This document shows, piece by piece, positions 13,401 through 25,400 of a stretch of DNA of 64,000 bases. Position 1 is the stretch's first letter. Every line of letters begins with the position of its first letter. The notes below the pieces were generated by a model. That model saw nothing but the letters and a program-made list of their open reading frames with translations. It was not told the origin of the DNA and did no database searches. Source of the stretch: Phoronis australis (Eukaryota > Phoronida > Phoronidae). A program made the translations under genes and the position numbers. The DNA is taken from contig NMRA01000599.1 of the NCBI GenBank assembly GCA_002633005.1, positions 27,954 through 91,953 of the forward strand, in the 5' to 3' direction.

Positions 13401-16400
13401 AGGCACTTGGACTTTGCATTTATGGATTAAAATGTTATANTGCCCGCTGTAGACCATGTTTTGTTATTGCCATCTGTTAAGTTCGCCGTTGTTGTTGCAC
13501 ACGCTCACTACTAAGACGACTTTGTTGGATCCCAAAATGTATCAGTTCCGCCGCAGTATTCCTGGATTTGGTTTTGCACCTTTTGTGGCTTTGATGCGTT
13601 GTGAATGGTATTGAAATCTTGAGTTTACTTGATAGTTTGTTAAAATGTCCGGTACCAGAGGGCTTTTGTCTCATTTGGTTAGTCGTTATTTAAAGAACAA
13701 GTTACTGTTCAATGAATCCAAGCATCAGTTCGTTGTTAGCAACGTTGTGAAGGAAATCGTCTATGCTATTGCAAAAGAGTTTAGTATGATTGTCATTCAA
13801 TGATGAAAAAGGATGTTTGGTCTTCGTCTTGTTTCCTCTGTTATATCTGCATTACATCAATGCTTTTTGAACTGGTCTCCTATATCCAATAGATGGCACT
13901 ATTTGATTCTAGTGAGCCCACCTTGTTATGTAGCCTCAAATCTCTAAATATCTCATCAGTAAACTCAGTCGGCTATAATGAAAACGTGCATGCTTGTTTG
14001 CTGTTACCTCATGTTGTGTTGGCTTACTTAGTTGGTTAAGTTTATGTTGTGACACATTTGTCGACCATTGACCACGTTGTGTTACATTGGTAATCGCTGA
14101 ACACATGAGTGCCTGTTGCCGTTGCTGATTAGTTACAGAAAATCTAAAATTCACAGTTTAACGACATAGTAATGAACACCCCTGGGACCTTCCTTAAGGA
14201 TATCTCAAATGTTATTCGCAAAAATTGGCCATTTTTACAATAGTTCAAATGTCTAGCAAAATACATTCTCGAGGAACTTCAAATGCAAAATATATACAGC
14301 GTAGTGAGGAAAAAAATGTAGCAGAACTGCACAACTGCATGGAAATTTGTTTACTACTTATCCGAGGTCAAAGGTTATGGGGCTGTCACTCAAATCGAAT
14401 GTTCTGCTAGGCACAGAGCAGCTCCATATGTACCCTTGGTGCTTTCATTCACCAAGTTGCCATAATATTGTGTCAATGATATGTACATATGATAGAAAGA
14501 TGCTGGGGAAAACGAATCTTTTTCCTCGCTATATGGTCTGTATTTTGTATTTGAGGTTCCCGGATAATGAAGATATGGTATTTTGCTAGACATGCGTGAA
14601 ATATTGCAAAAAGGGCCAATTTTTTGAATAAGGTTTGAGATATCCTTAAACAGTTTCTAGCAACCAAAGTTTGCTGTTACCAAATTATGTTATGTGCAAG
14701 GCACTTGGACTTTGCATTTATGGATTAAAATGTTATAAACAAGTGAACACTAATTAAATTCGGACTGTAAAAATTTTTTTGCTTTTGTGTGAAAGTCTGT
14801 GTTCACCGGTGCTACTTGTTCAATCTTTATATTTTGGCTAATACATTTGAAAATCACAACTTATCTGCTACTTGAAACTCTTAGATGAATGCTAGCAGGC
14901 CAGTGGGAGCTTAGTTGGCATAACGGCCATTGTATTTTGAATCAGGGCGCAGTTGATGAAGGGAAGTGAATTAGTGTATTGTTCATCACATGAATCGTGT
15001 ATTGTCGTATTGTCTTTCTGTGTGCTACCAGGAATGTGTTGTTGTTTCACCTGGGTCATGTGTTGAACTCCTTGTTGAGGACGGCAGGACATGAAAGATT
15101 GGCATTTGTCGCAAATTGTTGGACATAACACGAAATGTTCATGATGGAATCTCAGGGGTTACAGTGACTATAAATTTGACAGGCTTTTATCAGCAATTTC
15201 AATAGTTTATTTCCCATTTGGGCTGTATTGGCCATTAACATGGTAATTAGTCTGGTCTGGCAATGGAACTTAACACCATCGGGTAATGTGTATAGGTGTG
15301 AAATCGCATATTATCTGCCAAACAAAGGTTTGTTGTTTTTTCAGGAATTTCCACTGACCCGAAAATGAGGCGAGGTTTTTCGGGTCGGTCTATCAACCAA
15401 AACGCATTATGAGTTGACGGGTTTATATAGTAGTATACCTTCAGTGGCTAATACAGTGGGACCGTGTTACGAGTAACCAGGGCTCGGGGTCTAATTGTTA
15501 TAACTCAAAATTTTTTTGACATTTTCTGTTCTACTTTAGTGCCCAAGTATATTATGGTTGGATGTGGCTGTAATCCTAGCTTGCACTGAATGACCCCATC
15601 ATTGACGCTAAAAGATGGAGTTTTAAATGTTGAGTTTTTCTTGAAATTTTAGTTTTTAGGGGTGTTTGTTGCTCCAATCAAGGTGTCATCTAGTGTGATG
15701 GACTACATATTGATCAGCATGAATCATATAATACTGGAGTAGAGAAAAATAGACAATTATCTTGACTTAGCAAAAAAGTAGAACAAAAAACGTAAAAATA
15801 TAATTTGATTTTGAGTTGAAAGATTAGACCCAGAGCCCAGGTTTATAACATGCGCTGGCTCTTACTGTTCCTGTTTGCAAGTCCCAAGCCTACTGCACTG
15901 TTAGTATACACATTATGTTGGTTACAGTGAACTTGGTTACAATGCAGTTTGATAGTACTAAATTCACAGTGGATGTTGAACAAAGGTGTTCGGTGTGGTT
16001 GACCATTCAGTGCCTGTCATTGTCAGTGAACTATCAATCGAATTTATTCAATGTTAACAAAATCGATTCCTATGCAATCCAAAACAGATTATTGTAGGCT
16101 TTGAAAATGCTTTTTCGATTTCAGAAACTCCCGAGGCAGCTACTTTGAGAATCGGGGTAGGGGTCGAGGACGAGGGGGCTCCTTCAGGGGTCGTGGAGGT
16201 CGCGGCTCATTCGATGACTTCAACAATCGGTCAGGCTTTCAAGATCGTCGCAGGTTGGTAGTCGACTCTTTCACAGTGTAAAAATGTCTGTTTATGTAGT
16301 GAATAGTGGTTTTTTGATGAAGCGCCAATTCATTAAAAAGTTGCAGCAAGCAGTTGGTTATACGCCTAGTTGAAAGGATTTTAAACCTCATTTTGGACCA

Positions 16401-19400
16401 TTAACAGACATTAACGATAACTCCTGTCCAGCTCTCCAAAGGGAAGTAATCTTCTGCAACCCTTGTTATAACTCAAGAGTTTGTAGAAAAACAGAAAAAT
16501 TGAGTCAAATACTGGAATTTGCTTTTTGGAGTTAGCGACGTTGCGTCCGTCTCTCATGGACTTCAAATTGGCTTGTGGTGACGGACGCAAAGTCGCTAAC
16601 TCAAGTAAGCAAATTCCAGTATTTACTCAATTTTTCTGTATTGTATTGCCTCAACTGGATGTCTCAGAACTTTCATGTTTTTAGTTTGGAGCAAAGTTTA
16701 AAAACTTACAAAGTCTGCTAAAGGGGGAAGCGTGGTTTATTTTAGGCGAGTAACACATTAAGTAGAAGAAAAGTATAATAACCATTCTGTTACACTGTGA
16801 GCATGTGTTTTATTGAATCCAGCGATGTGATTTGCTAATGCTCTAATGATGTATTAGCAGGGGACAGAACGAGGATTGGTTGGTTGAAATCACCAAAACA
16901 ATGTTTAGTATCCTTTAAAGCTGTTAAGCTCTCTAAAAGCTAAAACCAAAGCAGGCCTTTTACAATGATTAAAGCGGTCACGTGGTGTTCTTTATCGTGA
17001 AAAGATTCTCTATTTCCTATACCATCTGAAGTTACAGGCGCTGTTTTTGAATTCACAATTTTAGAGTTGGCCTCTGATGGTTTCAATGTGAGGAATATTA
17101 CGAGACCGATTTTTGAGAATTTCCTTTTTCTAGTCAGTTGAGCAATGTGAAATTTATTCTTAAATTCTGCACACATAGTACATATTATGGTGGGTCTCCG
17201 TTGGTGGTTTCTACTGCTAATCTGTGCTTAGTTGGACATTTCATCTCTAGTGTTTAAACGCGTTATTGTACAAAGAGCAAACCCTGTAACCCGTCGGGTC
17301 GAGTCTAACACATTGTGCCTGATCTCAAGCTATAACAAACTTTCAGTTCTCTCCAAACCCATAAATCTCTACTGATCTGAATAAAGAACAAGTTGTGACC
17401 AATTTCACAGCAACAAACGGTCAAAGTTGTTTGTTTTTTTGGTAGAAGGTGGCTTAAAACAGCTTTTTGTAAGGTCTAAGATGATAACAGTTTTGTTGCA
17501 TGTCGAAACACGAATGGTGTCCAAAGGAGTTTTAGCCTGTGCTGTGTAGGCGTGTAAGATTCTTGTCATCTGGTGTTATGAGTTTTCCTCACCATTGCTG
17601 TTCTTTCAGGCATTTTGAAGATGAATCTCCAGTCTATAATGACGACTACGAACCAGAGTTCGGTTTCCGAGAGAGGCGGGAGTACGATTATCCAAGGGAC
17701 CGATCTAGTAGCCCCACCTATGGACGTTATGATGAACGATTTCCCGAGCGCTATGAGCGCTTTCGCGAATCAGTGTCCTCTGAGCGTGATAATAGGCGAG
17801 ACATAAAGGAAAGACGTTTTGATCAAATGCCGTCGAAAGAACGGTCGTTTGAGGAAAGGGGTCGTCCTAAGGACAAGGATGCGACCAGAGAGTCATATAG
17901 GAGGCATAGTTACAGCCCTAGTTTAAATGAACATGGACACAGGAGTTTAAGCCCAGTGGGCCGCCAGCGGAGTATAAGTCCGAGGGGAAAAGAGCGAGGC
18001 AAGCGGGACTATTCGCCTCCGACTCCAACTAGGGATGAACTTCCCTTGTCTGGCAGGTCGCCATTGGTGACGACTTCCCCGACGGAGTATCACTTCGGCG
18101 ACTCTCGCGGCAAGGACATTCGCAGGATTAGAAATGACCGAACACGTGATAGCTCTAGTGAGCGCAGTATGGACGGTCGGAGTAGGAGTGAACGTGGTGG
18201 TGTGAACCGCACACGTGCAGACTTGGATACATTCTCGGACGACGACCGTAAGTCGAATAGGTCAGTCAAATCAGAGGTGAATGATGTATCGCGGTCTTAT
18301 CCGTTTGAGGATTTGCAAACACGTGATGAAAAAGCTGTAGCAAAGACTGTGGCCAGTAAGGTTACTATTAGGTGCCAGGGCAATGATGCCTTATCTAGTC
18401 AGGACAATAAGACCCGTAAGGGTAAAACGTCGCCGCATGCTGTGTGTCGAACGAGTGGCGACAGACATAAACTTTCATTAGACAAGTTTAAACGTCACAC
18501 GGACGATAGCCACAGCTCAGACACTGGTATGGACTCTGACCAGGAGTCGGCTAGCCAAGTGTCTGTGCACAGTCCGGTTAGTGTCGCGTCAGGGGACGTG
18601 AACTTGACAGTTCTGCAGAATGAGAAAAACAAACTTTTATCAATGATCCAGCAGTTGGACGAGACAGGAAGCAACAGTGACACAGACTCGTTAACAATGG
18701 CTGAGGATGGTGATAAGAAAGTGATTAAGAAACCCAAGTTGGAGGATGTGTTTGATCTTAATTGGGCAGCACGCTCTGGCTCTGGTCAGAACTGGAAAAC
18801 TCCGCCCAAGGTTTCGGACACTGGGGAGCAGGATTCCGATAGTGAGATGACCTGTGATAAAGGTTCTGTGGCCAGTGAGAAATCATCTAGTCAGACAACC
18901 AAGTTGAAACCTATTGACTCTTCGCAGAGCTACCGCAAGCAAATGGAAGTGCAGCGACATCTGCTACAACGACAGCAGGATGTCGACGATTCGATGAGTG
19001 GTGACGTGCGTAAGGTTGTCGAAAAACGTGTGCATTTGTATGAGGATGAGGACATGTTTGGTGACACCAGTGTTGGAGTGTCACCTACGGAAATACCTTC
19101 TGAGTTCTTGCCAGTTAAACGTAGGAAAACGGATGTTGTGGTCAAAGATTTGAAGCGATCCTACAGGCATAAGAACACTGGTGATGAGCTCAGTCGTAGT
19201 AGTAGTGAAGAGAGCGAATCCAAAACCTCACAGAATTCTAAGAGTAATGCGCAAAGCAGTCGTTCCTCTAACCTGAACTCGAAAAAGAAGTCGACCAAAT
19301 CTGCCTTGGATGCTGACAGTAAATCTCGTCGCGATTCAGACAGCAAGATTGATAAACTGGGCCGTCTGGATGTTCCTGAGAACTCGTTGCTGCGACATCG

Positions 19401-22400
19401 CCACACACGCATTGACTATGAGCTGGGCACGGACATCCAGGCTCTCCTCGAGAGGAAGTGCAAAGAGCGCTCCGTGCAGCTGCCAATGTTCTTGCCTCTC
19501 CCAAAGTTTGCTTTACACGCACATTCCAACAAGGCGTCACCCAAAGCACCCATGTCACATTCCCCACTTCAGCAGGTCAGTCCAGGCACTGGTAAAATGC
19601 ACTCGCCGCCATTTTCTCCGAAGTTGATGTCGCCTCAGATATCACCAGTTGTACCCAAGACTCCACAGTCGGTATCCCCAAGTGTCTCTAGCAAGCCTGA
19701 CTGGGGTGTGTTTGTGGAACCCAATCCCATAACTCCTAAAACAGATTCTTCATCGCCAGTGGGGAAGTCGCCATGTTTAGATTCGGATGTTACAGTTTCC
19801 AAATTGGATTCAGCCGCAGAAGTTCCCATGGATACTGATTCTGTCTGTGAGACGGAGAAAAAAACAGTTCCAGTAGTCCCTTCAAAAGAAGAGGATGACT
19901 TAGGTGACCCAGCCATCTCGGCAACTGAACTATCCTTGGAGGAAAGAATTCGAGCATTAGATGAGAAGTTGAGCCAGTCAGCTGCCTTGAAGCCAACAGC
20001 GGCATCTACCATTTTGTCTCAGCCTTCTTTTACTCCAGCGCCCACGGTAGACTATCAAAAATATAAGATCCGGAAGCGGACTGAATCGCAAAATGCGGTG
20101 AACACTGCTGCAGACTCTAAGAATTCACCGTCTGAGGTTGTGAAGTCCCTGTTGACGAGGACCAGTATATTTGACCAAGACTCGCGTCGCCTTGAACAAA
20201 TAGACTTCAAATATGAGCCAAAGAAAGACCACCGAGTAGTAGCCTTGGAATCTCCCTTGAAAGGTTTTCGAACGAAAGCAGCTGCAAAAGAAATCCCTGT
20301 CCATCAGCCTGCCAACACTTTGGCATCTACTACAACTAAGTCCCCTGCTGTACCTCTGTCAGCGCCACCTGTAGGAAGCTCATCGACAACTTCCTTCAAT
20401 TCTGCAGCTTTTAAGAGCAATAGCTTTGATGCTTCTACTTCAGAGCCTGTTAAGGAGCTGACAGAGGTATCTAAACCTGCCCCATCGCTGAAACCAATAT
20501 TGAAAAAGGAGGCTTCACCTGCTTCATTGTCGAGTGGTCCATTGCAGATGGCAAAGAAAGATCCGACAAACTCTAAGAAAGACGCTGACCATCCTCGCCC
20601 TAGAAAGGAGCTGGACTCCAGAAAGGAATGGGAAAAATCGTCAGGCACTCTTCCTCTGTTTTCCAAGGACCCAAAGGAAACCATAATCAAGAAGGAGGCA
20701 TCTTCGTCTCCATCTAGTGTGTTGGGCAAGAGAAAGGTGCAGGCAGAAGGACATGGTACAAAAGAAAAAGCTAAAGAAACGTCATCGGCTACAAAATCAT
20801 CCATGCCGTTGTCCGAGTCAAAATCTGAAAAAAGTTCTGAGCCATCTGCAAAGAAAGCAAAAACACAAAGCAGTGAGAAAAAACATGGTACTGGAACTGT
20901 GAAAACGAAGCAGGCTCAAAAAGACAAAAACCCTAAACCTGCATCTGAAAAGCCAGAGCGATGGGAGGACGATATTCCGAGGAAAGAAGAACATTCTGTT
21001 GCGAGGGAGAAGGACAAGGTTAAGAAGCAGAATTCAAGAGATTCCTCTAAAGAAAAAGAGTCCAACAAGGATGGCAAAATAGAAAACCCTCATGGTAAAG
21101 TGCAGATCAAGAAAACGAGTGACCCCAATTCCAAAGAATCGGTAAAGAAATTGGAGGATCACAGAAAGTCTGAAAAGAAAAAAGAGGAGTTGAAAATGTC
21201 CGAAGATGACAGAAAGGTGGAAGACGAACTCAAGAAGAATGATGAACCAAAAGCTGTTGAAGACCGCACAGAAGATCCAAAGCAGGAAGAGCCCAAGAAA
21301 TCTCAGAGGAAGGAGGTGGATGTGAAGAAACCGTTTGAAACGAAGGACAGGAAAGATGATGGCAAAGGTGGCGGTGAAGGTGGTAGTGTTAGTGGGTCCA
21401 AATCTTCTAAGTCTAGTAGTGGAAAACATAAAACAGATAGCTCTCATGATTCCAAGAAGGAGTCATCAAAGTCCTCTGATAAAGGCAAACACGGGCATTC
21501 CAAGGAAAAATCAGAGACTTCAAAAACTGATGAAAAGGTCAAAGACAAAGCAGGTGTTTCTGAAAAGGAAAAATTGTCCAAGAGTTCTAGTAAACAGAAT
21601 AGTGAAAAAAGCACTTATGACAGCTCTAAGAAAGCTTCTTCTGTTGCTTCATCAGAGAGCAACAAAGGAAAAGACTCAAGAAACAAGCACAGCAAAGACA
21701 AAAAGAACGAGTCAAAAGCTGTCAAACCACCTGTGTCCAAAGGTAAAGACCGGCAAGAGCAAGTCAAGAATGAGCGTCGTAAAAGCATTTCCAGTGATAA
21801 GCATGTAAAGAAGCGTGGGAAGAAGGAATCTGATGATGAAGATGATGATGATGACTGGGACCCTCGCAGCAGTCGTAGAGGAAGGAGAGAGAAAGAGGAG
21901 GTGGAAATCATTCGTCTGGAAGACATTCTTGACGACCCCTCCACTCTGGACGATGGGTTTGGATTGTCCATGTACGACAGAGTTAAAAGGAGATCACACA
22001 CTGTGAAAAAGGAACCTCTTAGGGAAGAGTCTAAGCAGAGTGGATCGGGTAGACGTGGGCGAAAACAAACTAGCCAAACTGAAGATACAGAAAGTAGTTC
22101 AGATGGGGACAATGATGTGTCACAATCTAAGAAGAACCAGAAAAACAAGAAGAAAGCTGCTGTGTTCAGCACTTCGTCAGAAGATGAAAGTGACCTTCCA
22201 CCATCGCCCAAAAAGAAGTCTGTGTCAGTAAAAGGAAAGATAGTGAATGATAGCTCAGTTGAATCGACTGATGGGGCTGACAATGAAAACGTTTTTGTGG
22301 ATGCTAAACCTGCAAAGGCTAAGGTGACAAATCGTAAACAGATAAAACGTGGAAAGCCTTCAAACACCTCTAGGGATAGTTCTGTTGAATCTGTAGATGA

Positions 22401-25400
22401 AAAACCCCGTGGTAAAGCCAGTAAACCGACTGCCAAGCTCAAAAAGAACCAAGCACAGACTAAGAAAAAGGTTTCCAAGAAGGAGACTATTAAAAAGCCA
22501 AGTCTTGCATGGAGCTCTAGTGATTCAGACAGTGAGGAATCAGATCGTGACCTGCTTCAGCTTAGCCGAGGAAGGTCCCAGAAAACCCAGAAACTGAACG
22601 CCAATGATCTATATTCTGATGAAGGCGATAGTTCTGATCTTGACTTACAACCTTCACTGAAGTCTATTCCTAAAAAGGCATCACCGACTAAGCGGCCTTC
22701 TAAACTATCCACCAGTGACCGTGCGTGGTTGTATTCAGATGAGGGGGAACCAACCGAACCCGAGTCCACTGCCGTACCAACACCCAAAAAAGCTGAAAAG
22801 AAGAAAAAGCTGACAAAGAAGACGCCAAAGCAGACCAAGAAAATGCCTGTTTATACAGATTCTGAGAGTTCAGCTGTGTCTTCGGCAAGCTCAGACTTTG
22901 AGTCTGATTGGGGACAGAAAAAGAAGCAGAGTGCTAAGACACCTAAGAAACCGGTTGTGCAGAAGACGACGTCTGATAACGAATCTGACTGGGGCCTTGT
23001 CAAGAAATCAGTCACTAAAAAAGAAACAACTTCAACAACAGCATCAGCAACAACAACATCTAAAGGCAAGAAGAAGATTGAGAAGAAAGAGTCGACTGAA
23101 GTGTCGGCCACTGACGAGGAAAGGCTAAACACTGATGAGAAGAAAGTTGAAGTTGCAAAGGGTAAACGGGAACAAAAGGTTAAGAAACAAGCTGTGCCTA
23201 AAGACACCCAAAAAAGAATCGAAGCTACGAAAGTTGAGAAGGTGAAGCAGACTAAGGCCATGTCTTGTGCGAAGGAGGTGTCTCCAGTAACAGAAGTTAC
23301 GGTAAATGACGATCTGGTAAAAGAAGTTCCGGTAAAAGAAGTTTCGATGAAAGAAGTCCCAGTTAAAGAAGCTCCGGCAAAGGAAGGTCTTGTAAAAGAA
23401 GCCAAGACTAAAAAGTCGCAGAAAGCAAAGAAGGAAAAGAAGCTGGAGAGCAAAAAGGCTGGCAAGGAATCGTCTGTAGAGAAAACGCCAGGTCCTGATG
23501 AGGATACTAACACCACAAGCTTCTCGTGGGATATTGAAGAAGAAGTTAAGCAAAAATCAAAACCAGAACCTGAGGTCAAAGCCAAGCCAGAGGCTAAATC
23601 AAAGCCTGAGGTTAAACCAGAGCCAAAGGCCAAACCAAAACCAGAGGTCAAACCAAAACTGGAAGTGGTAGAGAAGGCTATGGAAGAGCTCGGGTTGGAA
23701 AAAGGGGACAAGCCAGAAAAAGGACAACAGAAAAAAACAAAATCAAAAAAGAAAGAAAAACCGAAGAACGTTGTTGATAATAAGCAGAAGGAGAACTTGG
23801 CAATACCTAATGAAAACAATGACGATTTTGGATGTCCAGACGACAAGTCTGTAACCTTTTTTGAAGAAAGCATTGAAGATAAAGAAGATAGTGTTCTTTG
23901 GGATAAGAAGTCACCCGTTGAGACGAAAGATAATATTTCAAATGCTCTTGATGTTAATGCAGACTTTGGGTCACTTGGAACCATGCCAAAAAGTTTTGGT
24001 ATTGCATTGTGTGCTGGCAAGTTAAACAAAATATCTGACAGCTCACCATCTGAAGACGTTACCACTTCTGAAGACGTGAGTAAACCACCAGATAGTGAAG
24101 TGGCTGTTAATGGGAAAGCTAAAGTGAAAAGGAAGAAAAAAGGTAAAAAAGGTGAAACTGAAACCAAGGACAGTCAGCTGGTGGAGAAGAAGTTGACTGT
24201 TGCGGCAAGTGACAAATTTACGTCACCTTTTTCTGAACTCAAAACTAGTGATAAGAAGTTTGGCCCTCTCCACGTGGAAACTTCAGACTTCTCTGAGCAA
24301 GAAGCAGCTGTTGCCAACATTCCTGATTTGGTGCCAGCAAGTAAACTGCAACCTCAGCCAAGCCCTGTTCAGATCAAGAAGTCGGCATTTGACGAATATG
24401 AATTTCGCGATGAACCGGAAGAAAATGACATGCCACGACTTGAAAAGCACCTCCTCAAGAAGCAGCGGATTTCGGCAGATACACCGCTTAGCCCAACTAA
24501 AAAATCTTCTTTTGGTCCTGCCTCCAAGCTCAGCGTACCCGCTTTCAGCCCGCCATCAAAAGCAAATGGTCCTACGAGTCCAATATCCTGGAACTTGTCA
24601 AACTTGAGTGCCAAGCTGGCAGAGAATAAAAGAGAAGCTAACGCAATGCACAAGGAGGTAGAGGATAAACGAACAAAGGCCAAGCCAAAACCTCGCAAAA
24701 AGTCACGCTCGTCCAGTGTCTGCGAACCAGACACCTCCATCGACAGCGAGGCTAAGGTGACTGGTGAGTGTCCTCGTCCTGTTCCCGAAACGGCTGTTCC
24801 CAGTGAAGATGTGGCAGAAAATCGTCTGCAGGAGGACCGTGCAGCAGCTGAAGCTCTGCAGTCCTTCATGCAAGAAGAGCAACAATCGGCGGCTGATCTG
24901 TTGATGGAGGAAATGGCTCGCATGGATGCCGAGCAGGCCGTGGCCAGTATCACACCTGAAGAGGAGTCTGTTCCAGCTGCTCCGGTTGATTCATTCAAAC
25001 AGAATACCACAGCTGAGGATTCATCGGATGTGCCCGTTTTCAATGAAGCGAATGCTCCTGGGACGGATGCTAAGACCAAAGGAAAACGTCGGCGAGGTCC
25101 AAGCAAGAGCGCATCCGATAAGTCTTCAGATGAGACTCCGAAGATTCAAGAGCTTGTAGCGGCGGGTTTGTTTGTCAGTCCAACGAAGGTAGATTTTGAT
25201 GCCAGTCAGAGTGACACAAATGAGTCGTCTGAGTTTGGTGTTGGGGAGGATACAAAATTGCGCAGGGGAAGAAGACCGCGAACGCCCAAGAGATTCTCTG
25301 AATTTGTCACTACCACGTCACCACGAGTTGCTTCACCTAAGGGGTCTCCCAAGAACGCCACCCCGCCAAGGGCAGAAAGTCTGAAGCAGCCTCCAGCCCA

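Larger units (their letters stand above)
12116..14737. repeat. 1.3-kb tandem duplication joined at a single N
   Basis: Copy 1 (12116-13439) and copy 2 (13441-14737) both begin TGCCCGCTGTAGACC and end TTAAAATGTTATA. They differ by scattered substitutions and small indels, for example about 15 bases present only in copy 1 near 12347 and about 11 near 13020. The join is one N at 13440. It is either a recent tandem duplication or two alleles placed side by side by the assembler. Confidence 0.9.

Noticed and set aside
12917-14667. Paired short open frames on both strands (starting MAIFTI, MSSKIP) repeated twice
   Set aside because: They are the two arms of the foldback MITE read on each strand, seen twice because of the duplication.
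17539-17609. An ATG and open frame directly before the giant SPEN exon
   Set aside because: The frame runs through the intron's pyrimidine tract and acceptor. The previous exon's phase fits a splice at 17610, so this is not a start.
22851-24167. A 438-codon open frame on the - strand inside the SPEN giant exon, plus others at 21615-22478 and 20304-20804
   Set aside because: They are antisense shadows of Lys/Ser/Glu-rich coding sequence. Their Phe/Leu/Ser-rich translations follow from codon bias; they have no domain or splice context.
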